From NCBI GenBank assembly GCA_025934075.1, contig JAICYT010000008.1, positions 1 through 37,763 of the forward strand: a stretch of 37,763 nt of DNA, given 5' to 3'. The notes beneath the pieces are model-generated. The model was not told the origin of the DNA. It saw only the letters and a program-made list of their open reading frames with translations, and did no database searches. Made by a program: the position numbers and the translations under genes. Numbering within the stretch: position 1 is the stretch's first letter; the number at the start of each line of letters is the position of its first letter. Shown piece after piece: positions 26,948-34,872 of this stretch. The DNA comes from Gemmatimonadaceae bacterium (GTDB taxonomy: Bacteria; Gemmatimonadota; Gemmatimonadetes; Gemmatimonadales; Gemmatimonadaceae).

Positions 26948-29248
26948 CTATTTTCGCGGCAGCGTCAATGCGATGAGCGACGTGTGCTCGCCCTGCCCAC
27001 TCGCGAACACGATATACTGCTTGCCCTGGTGCAAGAACGTCATCGGTACGGCGGTGTTTACGCTGGGAATTGCGACCGCACCGATCTGCTTGCCCGTCGC
27101 TTTGTCGAACGCATAGAGGTGCGGAGGAACAGCCGGCGCGGCCGCGCCCCCACCGCCACGCCCTCCGCCGCCGGCACGTCCGGCGCCGCCGCGGCCAGCG
27201 CGACCTGCGCCCGGCGCGCCCGAACGTCCGGTACCATGAATGACGAGCGTCTTCGTCGTGATGACCTCGGCTTGTCCGCCGAGTGCTGGGACTTTGGGCA
27301 GGTTGACGCCGGCGAAGAGCGGATCGTTGGTCGCAAGCTGACGCCAGGCGTTGCCGTTGGGCACCCACCACTTCTTGTCACCGGAGTTGAGATCGTAGGC
27401 GGTGATGCCGCCCATCTCCTTGAATTTGAGAATTGGAATGCCACCGATCGTCGTCGCGGCCCGCGGCTGGAATGCGCCGGCGCCCTCGTCCACGGTCGCG
27501 TAGTCTTTCGGTTTCGGCAGTGCGCCAAGTAGACCGCAACTGTCGTGCGGCTGGCTGAAGCGGTGCTCGGAGCATGGATCGTGTTCGATCTCGATCGTGC
27601 TCAGGCCACTTTGCCCGCCAACGTAGAGCATGCCGGTTTCAGGATCGGCTGCCGCGCCGCCATCGATGTTGACGCCACCGGATGCACCCGGTGCGTACCA
27701 GGAGCACCGATACTGGGCCGGACCCTTCGCGCCTTTGCCGTCAGCCGGCGACGCAGGGATGAAATACGGTCCCATGCGGCACTTCTTTGCGAGCGCGAGA
27801 GCGGAGTCCTTGATCGCCGGCGTGTAGTCGATGAGATCCGCCTCGACGAGTCCTTGCTGCGCGTACGGGACCGGCTTGCTCGGGATCGGCTGCGTGGGCG
27901 ATGTCTTCTCGCCAGGAACTTCGCTCTGCAGCGTCGGCGTCTCGGGAATCGGCCAGATCGGCTCGCCCGTCAGGCGGTCGAGCACGTAGGCCCATCCCTG
28001 TTTCGTCGTCACGGCGACGACTTTGCGCGGCTGACCATTCACGGTCACGTCGAGAAGATTCGGCGCCATCGGCACGTCGTAATCCCAGATGTCGTGGTGC
28101 ACCATCTGGTAGTGCCACTTGCGCTTTCCAGTTTTCACATCGATCGCGACGACGCTGTTGGCGAACAGATTGTTGCCCGGCCGATAGCCGCCGTACTCGT
28201 CGCTCAAGCCTTCGCCGACGGGAATGTAGACGAGACCGAGCTCCGGATCGGCGGTATACGGCGCCCACGCGTCGGCTTTGCCAACGCCCACCGTTCCCGG
28301 CTTCGAGCCCTTCTCCCACGTTTCCGCGCCAAACTCGCCTGGCTGCGGGATGAGGTTGAACCGCCAGAGCTGCTTTCCGGTGTGCACGTCGAAGCCACGG
28401 ATGGCGCTGGGGATGTTGTGCAAGCGGAGCGGGTAGTAGCCGTGCATCGACGAGTTGCCGACGATGATCACGTCGCCCACGACGATTGCCGGCGAGCTGT
28501 TGGCGATCTGTCCGTTCGCCGGATCGATGCCCATGGTGCCATCGGCGCCCGTCTTCGTCGTGGCATTCCATTTTTCACCGGGCTTCGCTCTGCGTGCGGG
28601 CGCGGCTTCACTGATGATGAGCGGACCCGAGTCGTCAACGGCCAGCGGGACGAGTGGATAGCCCAAACCGGTCATGAGATCGACGACGCCGTTTTTGCCG
28701 AATGCCGGATCGCCCTTTCCTGTCTTCGCATCGATCGACGCGAGGTGGTAGCCTGGCGTGATGACGATCGCACGCTCATTCGTCCCATCCGTCCAATACG
28801 CGAGACCGCGTCCCGCAAATTGTCGCGGCGCTTTCTGCCAGCGAATGCCCTCGTCGATTCCCCACTGCCAGAGCGTCGCACCAGTCGCCGGATCAATCGC
28901 GAACGCCTTGCGGCGGTTCGTCGCGACGGTCATGAGACGACCATTCGCGTAGAGCGGCGTCGTACGGTAGTACTCATCCTCACCGTACTTGCCGGCGTCC
29001 CACTGCCACGCAACCTGCAGCGAGTCGAAGTTGTTCGCGTTGATCTGATCGAGCGCCGAGTAGCGCGTGCTCCACGCGTCGGCCGCCCAGTACCGCCATT
29101 CGCCCGGTTTGTTGCCGCGTACGAGCGCGGCACCTTGCTTCGCGCTCGACTGCGATGCGTAAACGAGGAACGCGCTGCCGGCGAGAACCACTGCGGCCGC
29201 CGCCATTCCAATTCTCCGCATACCGATCGCTGTCCAACGTCGCGTCAT
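26948..29248 (-). CDS. PQQ-dependent dehydrogenase (quinoprotein, eight-bladed propeller)
   Basis: N-terminal anchor; GEWRYWAADAWSTRYSALDQINANNFDSLQVAWQWDAGK...VATNRRKAFAIDPATGATLWQWGIDEG...VAVTTKQGWAYVLDRLTGEPIWPIPE; no CxxCH; Gly/Arg-rich insert near the C-terminus. Confidence 0.92.
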   Translation of the reverse strand: MTRRWTAIGMRRIGMAAAAVVLAGSAFLVYASQSSAKQGAALVRGNKPGEWRYWAADAWSTRYSALDQINANNFDSLQVAWQWDAGKYGEDEYYRTTPLYANGRLMTVATNRRKAFAIDPATGATLWQWGIDEGIRWQKAPRQFAGRGLAYWTDGTNERAIVITPGYHLASIDAKTGKGDPAFGKNGVVDLMTGLGYPLVPLAVDDSGPLIISEAAPARRAKPGEKWNATTKTGADGTMGIDPANGQIANSSPAIVVGDVIIVGNSSMHGYYPLRLHNIPSAIRGFDVHTGKQLWRFNLIPQPGEFGAETWEKGSKPGTVGVGKADAWAPYTADPELGLVYIPVGEGLSDEYGGYRPGNNLFANSVVAIDVKTGKRKWHYQMVHHDIWDYDVPMAPNLLDVTVNGQPRKVVAVTTKQGWAYVLDRLTGEPIWPIPETPTLQSEVPGEKTSPTQPIPSKPVPYAQQGLVEADLIDYTPAIKDSALALAKKCRMGPYFIPASPADGKGAKGPAQYRCSWYAPGASGGVNIDGGAAADPETGMLYVGGQSGLSTIEIEHDPCSEHRFSQPHDSCGLLGALPKPKDYATVDEGAGAFQPRAATTIGGIPILKFKEMGGITAYDLNSGDKKWWVPNGNAWRQLATNDPLFAGVNLPKVPALGGQAEVITTKTLVIHGTGRSGAPGAGRAGRGGAGRAGGGGRGGGGAAAPAVPPHLYAFDKATGKQIGAVAIPSVNTAVPMTFLHQGKQYIVFASGQGEHTSLIALTLPRK

Positions 29249-29733
29249 GGTTTCTTCCTCTTTGCAGTAGAACCAGTAGAAGGAGCGGTGCTGCGTTTCG
29301 TCTCGATGCGAATTTTCTTCAGCGCATCCGCATCGGGGGGAAGCTCTTCTTTGCCCACGGGCATCGCGTTCATCTTGAGCAGATACGCCATCACATCGGC
29401 GACATCTTCGGGGGCCAAGGTCCCCGGATCATTCTTTGGCATTCTCGTGCTGACGAACAGGAACAAATCCGACAAATGCTTGCCACGCCACCATTTGTTG
29501 AACGTCGCGCCGGTGTGCGATGCCGGCGTGTGACACGAGCGACAAGTTCCCGCATACACGTCTTTTCCACGACTCGCTTGCTCGTCCGTGTACACGCCGC
29601 TCAAGGTCGACGCCGACGAATCCGGCACCGCACCGCCGCTGGCCGCCGATGATTTCCCTGTTTGCGCGAAAGCGTGGCTCGGATCACGCACAAGCATGCA
29701 CGCCGCGACCGCAATCGTCCACCCAAGCCGCAT
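29245..29733 (-). CDS. Exported monoheme cytochrome c
   Basis: Signal MRLGWTIAVAACMLVRDPSHAFA; CRSCH; LFLFVSTRMPKNDPGTLAPEDVADVMAYLLKMNAMP. ATGA overlaps at both ends. ORF-track extension to 30669 is antisense-quality sequence. Confidence 0.9.
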   Translation of the reverse strand: MRLGWTIAVAACMLVRDPSHAFAQTGKSSAASGGAVPDSSASTLSGVYTDEQASRGKDVYAGTCRSCHTPASHTGATFNKWWRGKHLSDLFLFVSTRMPKNDPGTLAPEDVADVMAYLLKMNAMPVGKEELPPDADALKKIRIETKRSTAPSTGSTAKRKKP

Positions 29734-31115
29734 CAGTCGCCGTCCACCCGCGATGCGAGGCTCGCCGTGACCGCCTGGCGGCGTACGAGACGCCCATAGA
29801 GCTCGAACATCGCCCATCCGGCCGCACCCACGATGAGCACGAGCATGAGCCCGCGCATCGTGCTCGCCAACAACGCAAGGTCGAACGCCGGCCATTGTAC
29901 GTGGTACTGCCGGAGGATTGCCCAGCGATCGAGCATCCAGTGCCACGCCGTGTGAGCGACAAGCGCCGACAGAATGATCGTTCCCATTCGCTCGGCGACC
30001 ACTCGCTTGAAAAGCAACGCGAGAGCAGGAATCGCCAACGCGATCACGAGTAGTTGTCCGAGCTCGACGCCGATATTGAACGACACGAGCGACAGGGCCA
30101 TATGCGCACCGGCGAACTGCAGCGACTGCCGAAGGGCGAACGAGAAGCCGAAACCGTGCACGAGCCCGAATCCGAACGCGATGATCCAGCGTCGCTCGAG
30201 CTTGGCACCGACGATGTTCTCGAGCGCCATGTACACGATCGATACGGCGATCAGGACTTCGATGAGCGGTGGGAACCAGAGTGCGTTGGGCGCGAGTCCC
30301 ATCGCTGACGCCATCAGCGTGATCGAGTGCGCGACGGTGAACGACGTGATGATGGCGACGAGCGGCCTGATTTTCCTGAACGGAATGACCAGGCAGAAAA
30401 TGAACAACAGATGGTCGATGCCATCGAGAATGTGTGCGAAGCCGAGCTCGATGAATCGCAGCGCGGCTTGGTGCCACCGGGGGTCGAGGCGCACGAGTCC
30501 GGGATCGCCGAGATACTCGAACGCGCGCTCGGAGCCGGTCGGTGGCACGAAGCGAAGCACCGTCGTGGTGTGCACGCCGAGTCGGGCGAGTGCTGGATTG
30601 ATCGAGAAGCGCGATCGGTCGGATGTGATTGGATATTCGAGCACGACGTCGAGCATCGCCTGCTTCCACATCAGTTGTGTGTCAGGCGCGAGCGGCTCGC
30701 CCGTCGTGTGCGCCAGTGCACCCGCGTACGTTGAAAACGATCGGTCGGATGGCAGCGACACGCGCGTGGCGACGATCTGCGGAGCGCCGAGACGTGCGTC
30801 ATTCTCGTAGATCTGGATTTCGTCGGCGAGCCATAGCTTGGTCGCGTCAGCGAGCAACGGACCGGCGCGCGTGAGATCGAGGTAGCCAGGCCCGGTGATC
30901 GGGAAGTTCACGTCGCGCATCGACTCGAGTGGGACGCGCATGATGAGACGAAGGCGCTGACCCGCGGGCTTCACGAACGCGAGGACCGTAACGCTACTCG
31001 GAATATCGTGCGCGAAGATAGGTCCCGCGAACGCAAGCGCCCAAGCGAGCACCAACGCGACGACCAATGAGACCGTTACACCTGGACGGATGAGACTCTG
31101 ACGGCGTAGAATCAC
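29733..31115 (-). CDS. HupE/UreJ-like membrane protein with N-terminal extracytoplasmic domain
   Basis: HILDGIDHLLFIFCLVIPF, SFTVAHSITLMASAMG, VHGFGFSFALRQ and FNIGVELGQLLVIA motifs. GTG start at 31115 has a good SD (AGGAG); ORF track start is 31145. Confidence 0.85.
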   Translation of the reverse strand: MILRRQSLIRPGVTVSLVVALVLAWALAFAGPIFAHDIPSSVTVLAFVKPAGQRLRLIMRVPLESMRDVNFPITGPGYLDLTRAGPLLADATKLWLADEIQIYENDARLGAPQIVATRVSLPSDRSFSTYAGALAHTTGEPLAPDTQLMWKQAMLDVVLEYPITSDRSRFSINPALARLGVHTTTVLRFVPPTGSERAFEYLGDPGLVRLDPRWHQAALRFIELGFAHILDGIDHLLFIFCLVIPFRKIRPLVAIITSFTVAHSITLMASAMGLAPNALWFPPLIEVLIAVSIVYMALENIVGAKLERRWIIAFGFGLVHGFGFSFALRQSLQFAGAHMALSLVSFNIGVELGQLLVIALAIPALALLFKRVVAERMGTIILSALVAHTAWHWMLDRWAILRQYHVQWPAFDLALLASTMRGLMLVLIVGAAGWAMFELYGRLVRRQAVTASLASRVDGD

Positions 31116-31153
31116 GCACTCGCTCCTGGACGACCGAGTATACATCGCGGACC

Positions 31154-31177
31154 GGAACGGTGGAACGGTGGAACGGA
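31154..31177 (+). repeat. Three tandem 8-bp repeats (GGAACGGT GGAACGGT GGAACGGA) in the divergent spacer
   Basis: Read directly; the last unit runs into GG, forming the GGAGG Shine-Dalgarno of the downstream NHL gene. Confidence 0.9.
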
Positions 31178-31183
31178 GGATTC

Positions 31184-32491
31184 ATGACGGGACGGACTTT
31201 GCTGCTCGGCGGTACGATACTCTTCTCGGCATCAACGGCCGTGTTGGCGCAACATGACGCGCCGCAGGCACCACGCTTCGAAGTCGATCCGATGTGGCCG
31301 AAGCCAATGCCCAATCGGTGGATCCTGGGCTCGACCACCGGGGTCGCCGTCGACGCGCGCGATCATGTGTTCGTCGTGCATCTCACAGACAGCTTCACGC
31401 CGCGCACCGAGATCGGGTTGGCCACCAATCCGCCGACCGGCGAGTGCTGCGCGCCGGCGCCGAACATCCTGGAGTACGATCCAGTCGGCGCGCTCGTTGG
31501 ACATTGGGGTGGCCCTGGCCAAGGCTACGACTGGCCCGAAATGAACACCGGGCTCGCGATCGATGACGCCGGCAACGTGTGGATTGGCGGCAGCGGCGGC
31601 GCCGACTCGAGAATCCTCAAGTTCTCGCACGATGGCAAGTTCATCGCGGAATTCGGCAAGGCTGCGGCGCCTGTTGCCGCGAGCCCCAACGGTCGCGGCG
31701 CAGACACGGCGTATGCGGGCGTGTCGCCGGGTCGCGGCGCTGGACGAGGTGGCGGAGGACGCGGAGGACGCGGTCGAGGCGGGGTGCCGGCGCTTCCAGC
31801 GAACAGCCAGAGCATGGACAGTTTCGGTGGGCCGGCCGGATTTTCCTTCGACGCGAAAGCCAACGAAGCCTACGTCGCCGACGGCTCGCGCAACCACCGC
31901 GTCGCGGTGATCGACATGACAACCGGCGCGATCAAGCGCTTTTGGGGCGCGTACGGCAACAAGCCCGACGACGCCGATACCAGCAAGTACGATCCCGCCG
32001 GTCCGGCACCGAAACAGTTCGGCGCGCCAGTGAGCTGCGCAAAGTTGTCGAACGATGGACTCGTCTACGTGTGCGACCAGCGCAACGATCGCATCCAAGT
32101 CTTCAAGAAGGACGGCTCATTCGTAAAAGAGAAAGGGATTCTCCCGAAGACACTCGGCAGCGGCTCGGTGTGGGACATCGCGTTCTCGCGCGATCCGCAA
32201 CAGAAATATCTCTACGTCGCCGATGGCATGAACATGCAGGTACACATCGTCGACCGTCAGACGCTCGATGTGCTCACGAGCTTCGGCGACGGCGGACGTC
32301 AGCCGGGCCAATTCTACGCCGTGCACAGCGTCGCCACCGATTCGAAGGGCAACCTGTACACCACTGAGACGTACGAGGGAAAACGGGTGCAGAAGTTCAA
32401 TTTCAAAGGCATCGGCCCAGTGCTCAAGGCAAATGAAGGCGTGCTGTGGCCAACGCGCGCGAGTGGAACGAAAGGAGGAACAAAGCCATGA
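31184..32491 (+). CDS. Exported NHL-repeat beta-propeller protein, tandem copy 1, with RGG-rich loop
   Basis: Signal peptide; FEVDPMWPKPMPNRWILGSTTGVAVDARDHVFVVH...CCAPAPNILEYDP...GNVWIGG...GRGAGRGGGGRGGRGRGG; SD GGAGG. Confidence 0.9.
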   Translation: MTGRTLLLGGTILFSASTAVLAQHDAPQAPRFEVDPMWPKPMPNRWILGSTTGVAVDARDHVFVVHLTDSFTPRTEIGLATNPPTGECCAPAPNILEYDPVGALVGHWGGPGQGYDWPEMNTGLAIDDAGNVWIGGSGGADSRILKFSHDGKFIAEFGKAAAPVAASPNGRGADTAYAGVSPGRGAGRGGGGRGGRGRGGVPALPANSQSMDSFGGPAGFSFDAKANEAYVADGSRNHRVAVIDMTTGAIKRFWGAYGNKPDDADTSKYDPAGPAPKQFGAPVSCAKLSNDGLVYVCDQRNDRIQVFKKDGSFVKEKGILPKTLGSGSVWDIAFSRDPQQKYLYVADGMNMQVHIVDRQTLDVLTSFGDGGRQPGQFYAVHSVATDSKGNLYTTETYEGKRVQKFNFKGIGPVLKANEGVLWPTRASGTKGGTKP

Positions 32492-33702
32492 CGCGACAGA
32501 AGAAAGTCACGTTGGCCTCAGTACTCGCGTTGGCGATCGCCTTACTCGGCATCGGTCAAGCCGGACTCGATGCGGCCGCGCGTGTACACATGGTCCAGGC
32601 GCCGAGCTTCGAGGTCGATCCGCTGTGGCCCAAGCCGCTCCCCAACCACTGGATACTTGGCAACGTGATCGGCGTCGGCGTCGACGCCAAGGATCACGTT
32701 TTCATCGTTCATCGCAACGACACGTTCGACCGGCAAACGGAGATTGGCGCGGTGGCCAATCCAAAGATCAGTGACTGCTGCGTGCCGGCGCCGCCGGTGC
32801 TCGAGTTCGATCCCGACGGCAACCTCGTCAAAGCGTGGGGCGGTCCCGCGCCCGGCCACGATTGGCCGGAATCAAATCACGGCATCTCAGTCGACAATAA
32901 GAACAACGTGTGGATCGGCGGCAACGGACTGTGTCCGCCCCCAGGCACGCCTCAGTGTCCCGCCGGCACCGTGGACTCGTTCATTCTCAAGTTCACGCAC
33001 GATGGCCAGTTCTTGATGGAAATCGGAGTGCCGCACCAAACGGTGAACAGCAACAGCACGACGAGCTTCGGTCGCGTGGCGAAAATCTCGTTCGACGTCA
33101 AAGCGAACGAGGCCTTCTTGGCCGACGGCTACGGCAACCATCGCGTCGCCGTGATCGACATGGACAACGGGAAGATCAAACGCTTCTGGGGCGCCTACGG
33201 TCACGTGCCTTCGGACTCGAACCTCGGCCCCTACAACCCCGACGCACCGCTCGCGCAGCAATTCCGCAACCCCGTGCACTGCGCCGAGCCGACGCCGGAT
33301 GGGTTGGTGTACGTGTGCGATCGTCCAAACGACCGTATTCAAGTTTTCAAAAAGAACGGCGAGTTCGTCAAAGAGAAGATCTTCAAGCCACAGACTCGCG
33401 GCGACGGCTCCGTGTGGGACATCGCGTTCTCTCGCGATCCCGCGCAGAAATACATCTTCATGGCCGACGGAAAAAACGAGCGCGTGTACGTGATGGACCG
33501 TCAGTCGCTCGAGGTGATCACTGAGTTCGGTGATGGCGGTCGTCAGCCGGGACAGTTCTTCGCCGTGCACAGCATCGCCACTGACTCGAAGGGCAACATC
33601 TACACGGCCGAGACGTACGAGGGAAAGCGCGTTCAGAAATTCGTCTACAAGGGAATGGCCAACGTCGAGCCGAATCAGGGCGTCGTGTGGCCGAAGCGGT
33701 AG
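32488..33702 (+). CDS. Exported NHL-repeat beta-propeller protein, tandem copy 2
   Basis: FEVDPLWPKPLPNHWILGNVIGVGVDAKDHVFIVH...CCVPAPPVLEFDP...; strongly similar to copy 1 along its length but without the RG insert; ATGA overlap. Confidence 0.92.
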   Translation: MTRQKKVTLASVLALAIALLGIGQAGLDAAARVHMVQAPSFEVDPLWPKPLPNHWILGNVIGVGVDAKDHVFIVHRNDTFDRQTEIGAVANPKISDCCVPAPPVLEFDPDGNLVKAWGGPAPGHDWPESNHGISVDNKNNVWIGGNGLCPPPGTPQCPAGTVDSFILKFTHDGQFLMEIGVPHQTVNSNSTTSFGRVAKISFDVKANEAFLADGYGNHRVAVIDMDNGKIKRFWGAYGHVPSDSNLGPYNPDAPLAQQFRNPVHCAEPTPDGLVYVCDRPNDRIQVFKKNGEFVKEKIFKPQTRGDGSVWDIAFSRDPAQKYIFMADGKNERVYVMDRQSLEVITEFGDGGRQPGQFFAVHSIATDSKGNIYTAETYEGKRVQKFVYKGMANVEPNQGVVWPKR

Positions 33703-33874
33703 CTATCGCCGACCGAACCGTCCTCTTTGTTTGTGCCGTTCCCGCGGGAGCGACGATTACGATATCGCTCGACACGCCATCGTGCATCGTCTCGAGAAGC
33801 ACGTGGAACAGTTGACCTCACCCGCGTGAATCACGGCCTCGCCGTTTCACGCGACCGCTCCAACGATTTCTGAC

Positions 33875-34153
33875 ATGGATTCCTGGACAAAACTCGTCAA
33901 CTGCGCCGCCGCGCTCGAAGCGGAGATCCTTGTCGAACGCCTGCACGCCGCCGGCATCGACGCCACGATCCGCGGGAACGACATCGTTGGAATCTTCGGT
34001 CCGGGATTCCAGGGCGCGACGGCGCGCGGCGTCGACGTCCTCGTGCCGGCATCGGCCCTCGAGGCCGCGCAAGAATTTCTCGCGGAGTACCGTGGTGCCG
34101 ACAATGAGACCGACGAGGAAATCGACGAGGCCGGCGACTTCGACGAAGACTGA
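33875..34153 (+). CDS. DUF2007-like small protein
   Basis: MDSWTKLVNCAAALEAEILVERLHAAGIDATIRGNDIVGIFGPGFQGATARGVDVLVPASALEAAQEFLAEY with acidic tail. Confidence 0.8.
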   Translation: MDSWTKLVNCAAALEAEILVERLHAAGIDATIRGNDIVGIFGPGFQGATARGVDVLVPASALEAAQEFLAEYRGADNETDEEIDEAGDFDED

Positions 34154-34158
34154 GCTCG

Positions 34159-34710
34159 CTACGCAGCGCGGGCGCGAGACCGAACCGTCGCGATGACCTC
34201 TTCGACGCGATGAGCAATATCCGCCCCCGAGCTGTTTGCCTGGGCGGGCTCGCCCAACGAATACGCGAGAATCACGTTCGATAATTGATCCGACGACAAC
34301 GCGAGCAATTGGCGACGAAGCACGTGCTCGCCCTGCGCGTAGACGGCGAACGGATCGAGGATCGCATGCGCAACCGGCCCAGCATTTATGTGCGCCGGCG
34401 GCGGTGCCGGTCCGTCAAAGGCTGGTGCGATGACGGTCTCAGTGGCCAACGGTATCGGACGTCCGGCAAGTGCGCGCGTGAGCGCACCCTCGAGATAGGT
34501 ACGCGTCAGACCCTGAGCCCAATACATCAGATCGGCGCGATTCGGCTGCGACGTCTCGCGCTCGGTGCGAACGGCTGCGGACGGCGAAAGAAACTCGATC
34601 CAGCCCTCCCACAATCCGTCTGGTGCAGCGGCGCCGCACGCTTGCGGCTGGTATTCGCGGCCATCGCTTCCACGTACCAGCTCGGTAAATCGCACGAGAA
34701 CCTCAGACAT
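34159..34710 (-). CDS. Hypothetical protein
   Basis: MSEVLVRFTELVRGSDGREYQPQACGAAAPDGLWEGWIEFLSPSAAVRTERETSQPNRADLMYWAQGLTRTYLEGALTRA; plausible start with upstream AGGAGG (reverse of cctcct-like tract). Confidence 0.7.
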   Translation of the reverse strand: MSEVLVRFTELVRGSDGREYQPQACGAAAPDGLWEGWIEFLSPSAAVRTERETSQPNRADLMYWAQGLTRTYLEGALTRALAGRPIPLATETVIAPAFDGPAPPPAHINAGPVAHAILDPFAVYAQGEHVLRRQLLALSSDQLSNVILAYSLGEPAQANSSGADIAHRVEEVIATVRSRARAA

Positions 34711-34872
34711 GATGCAGCCTCCTTGACAGCGACGACTCATCTGCAATGTGGGGACCGGCGGCGAAATCGCCTCAGTGGCCACGCCTGTTCGGCGGCGGCC
34801 ACTGATCCGCATCTTGCTTTGACGTGCTGTCATCTCACAGGTTGGTGATCCGTCCGAACCCGGAGATTCTTC

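Noticed and set aside
27545-29533. 662-aa plus-strand ORF antisense to the PQQ dehydrogenase
   Set aside because: Arg-rich, no recognisable motifs, exactly antisense to a well-supported quinoprotein; typical high-GC shadow ORF.
29734-30669. N-terminal extension of the cytochrome c ORF to 30669
   Set aside because: Lies over the HupE-like gene in another frame; the signal peptide starts at 29733.
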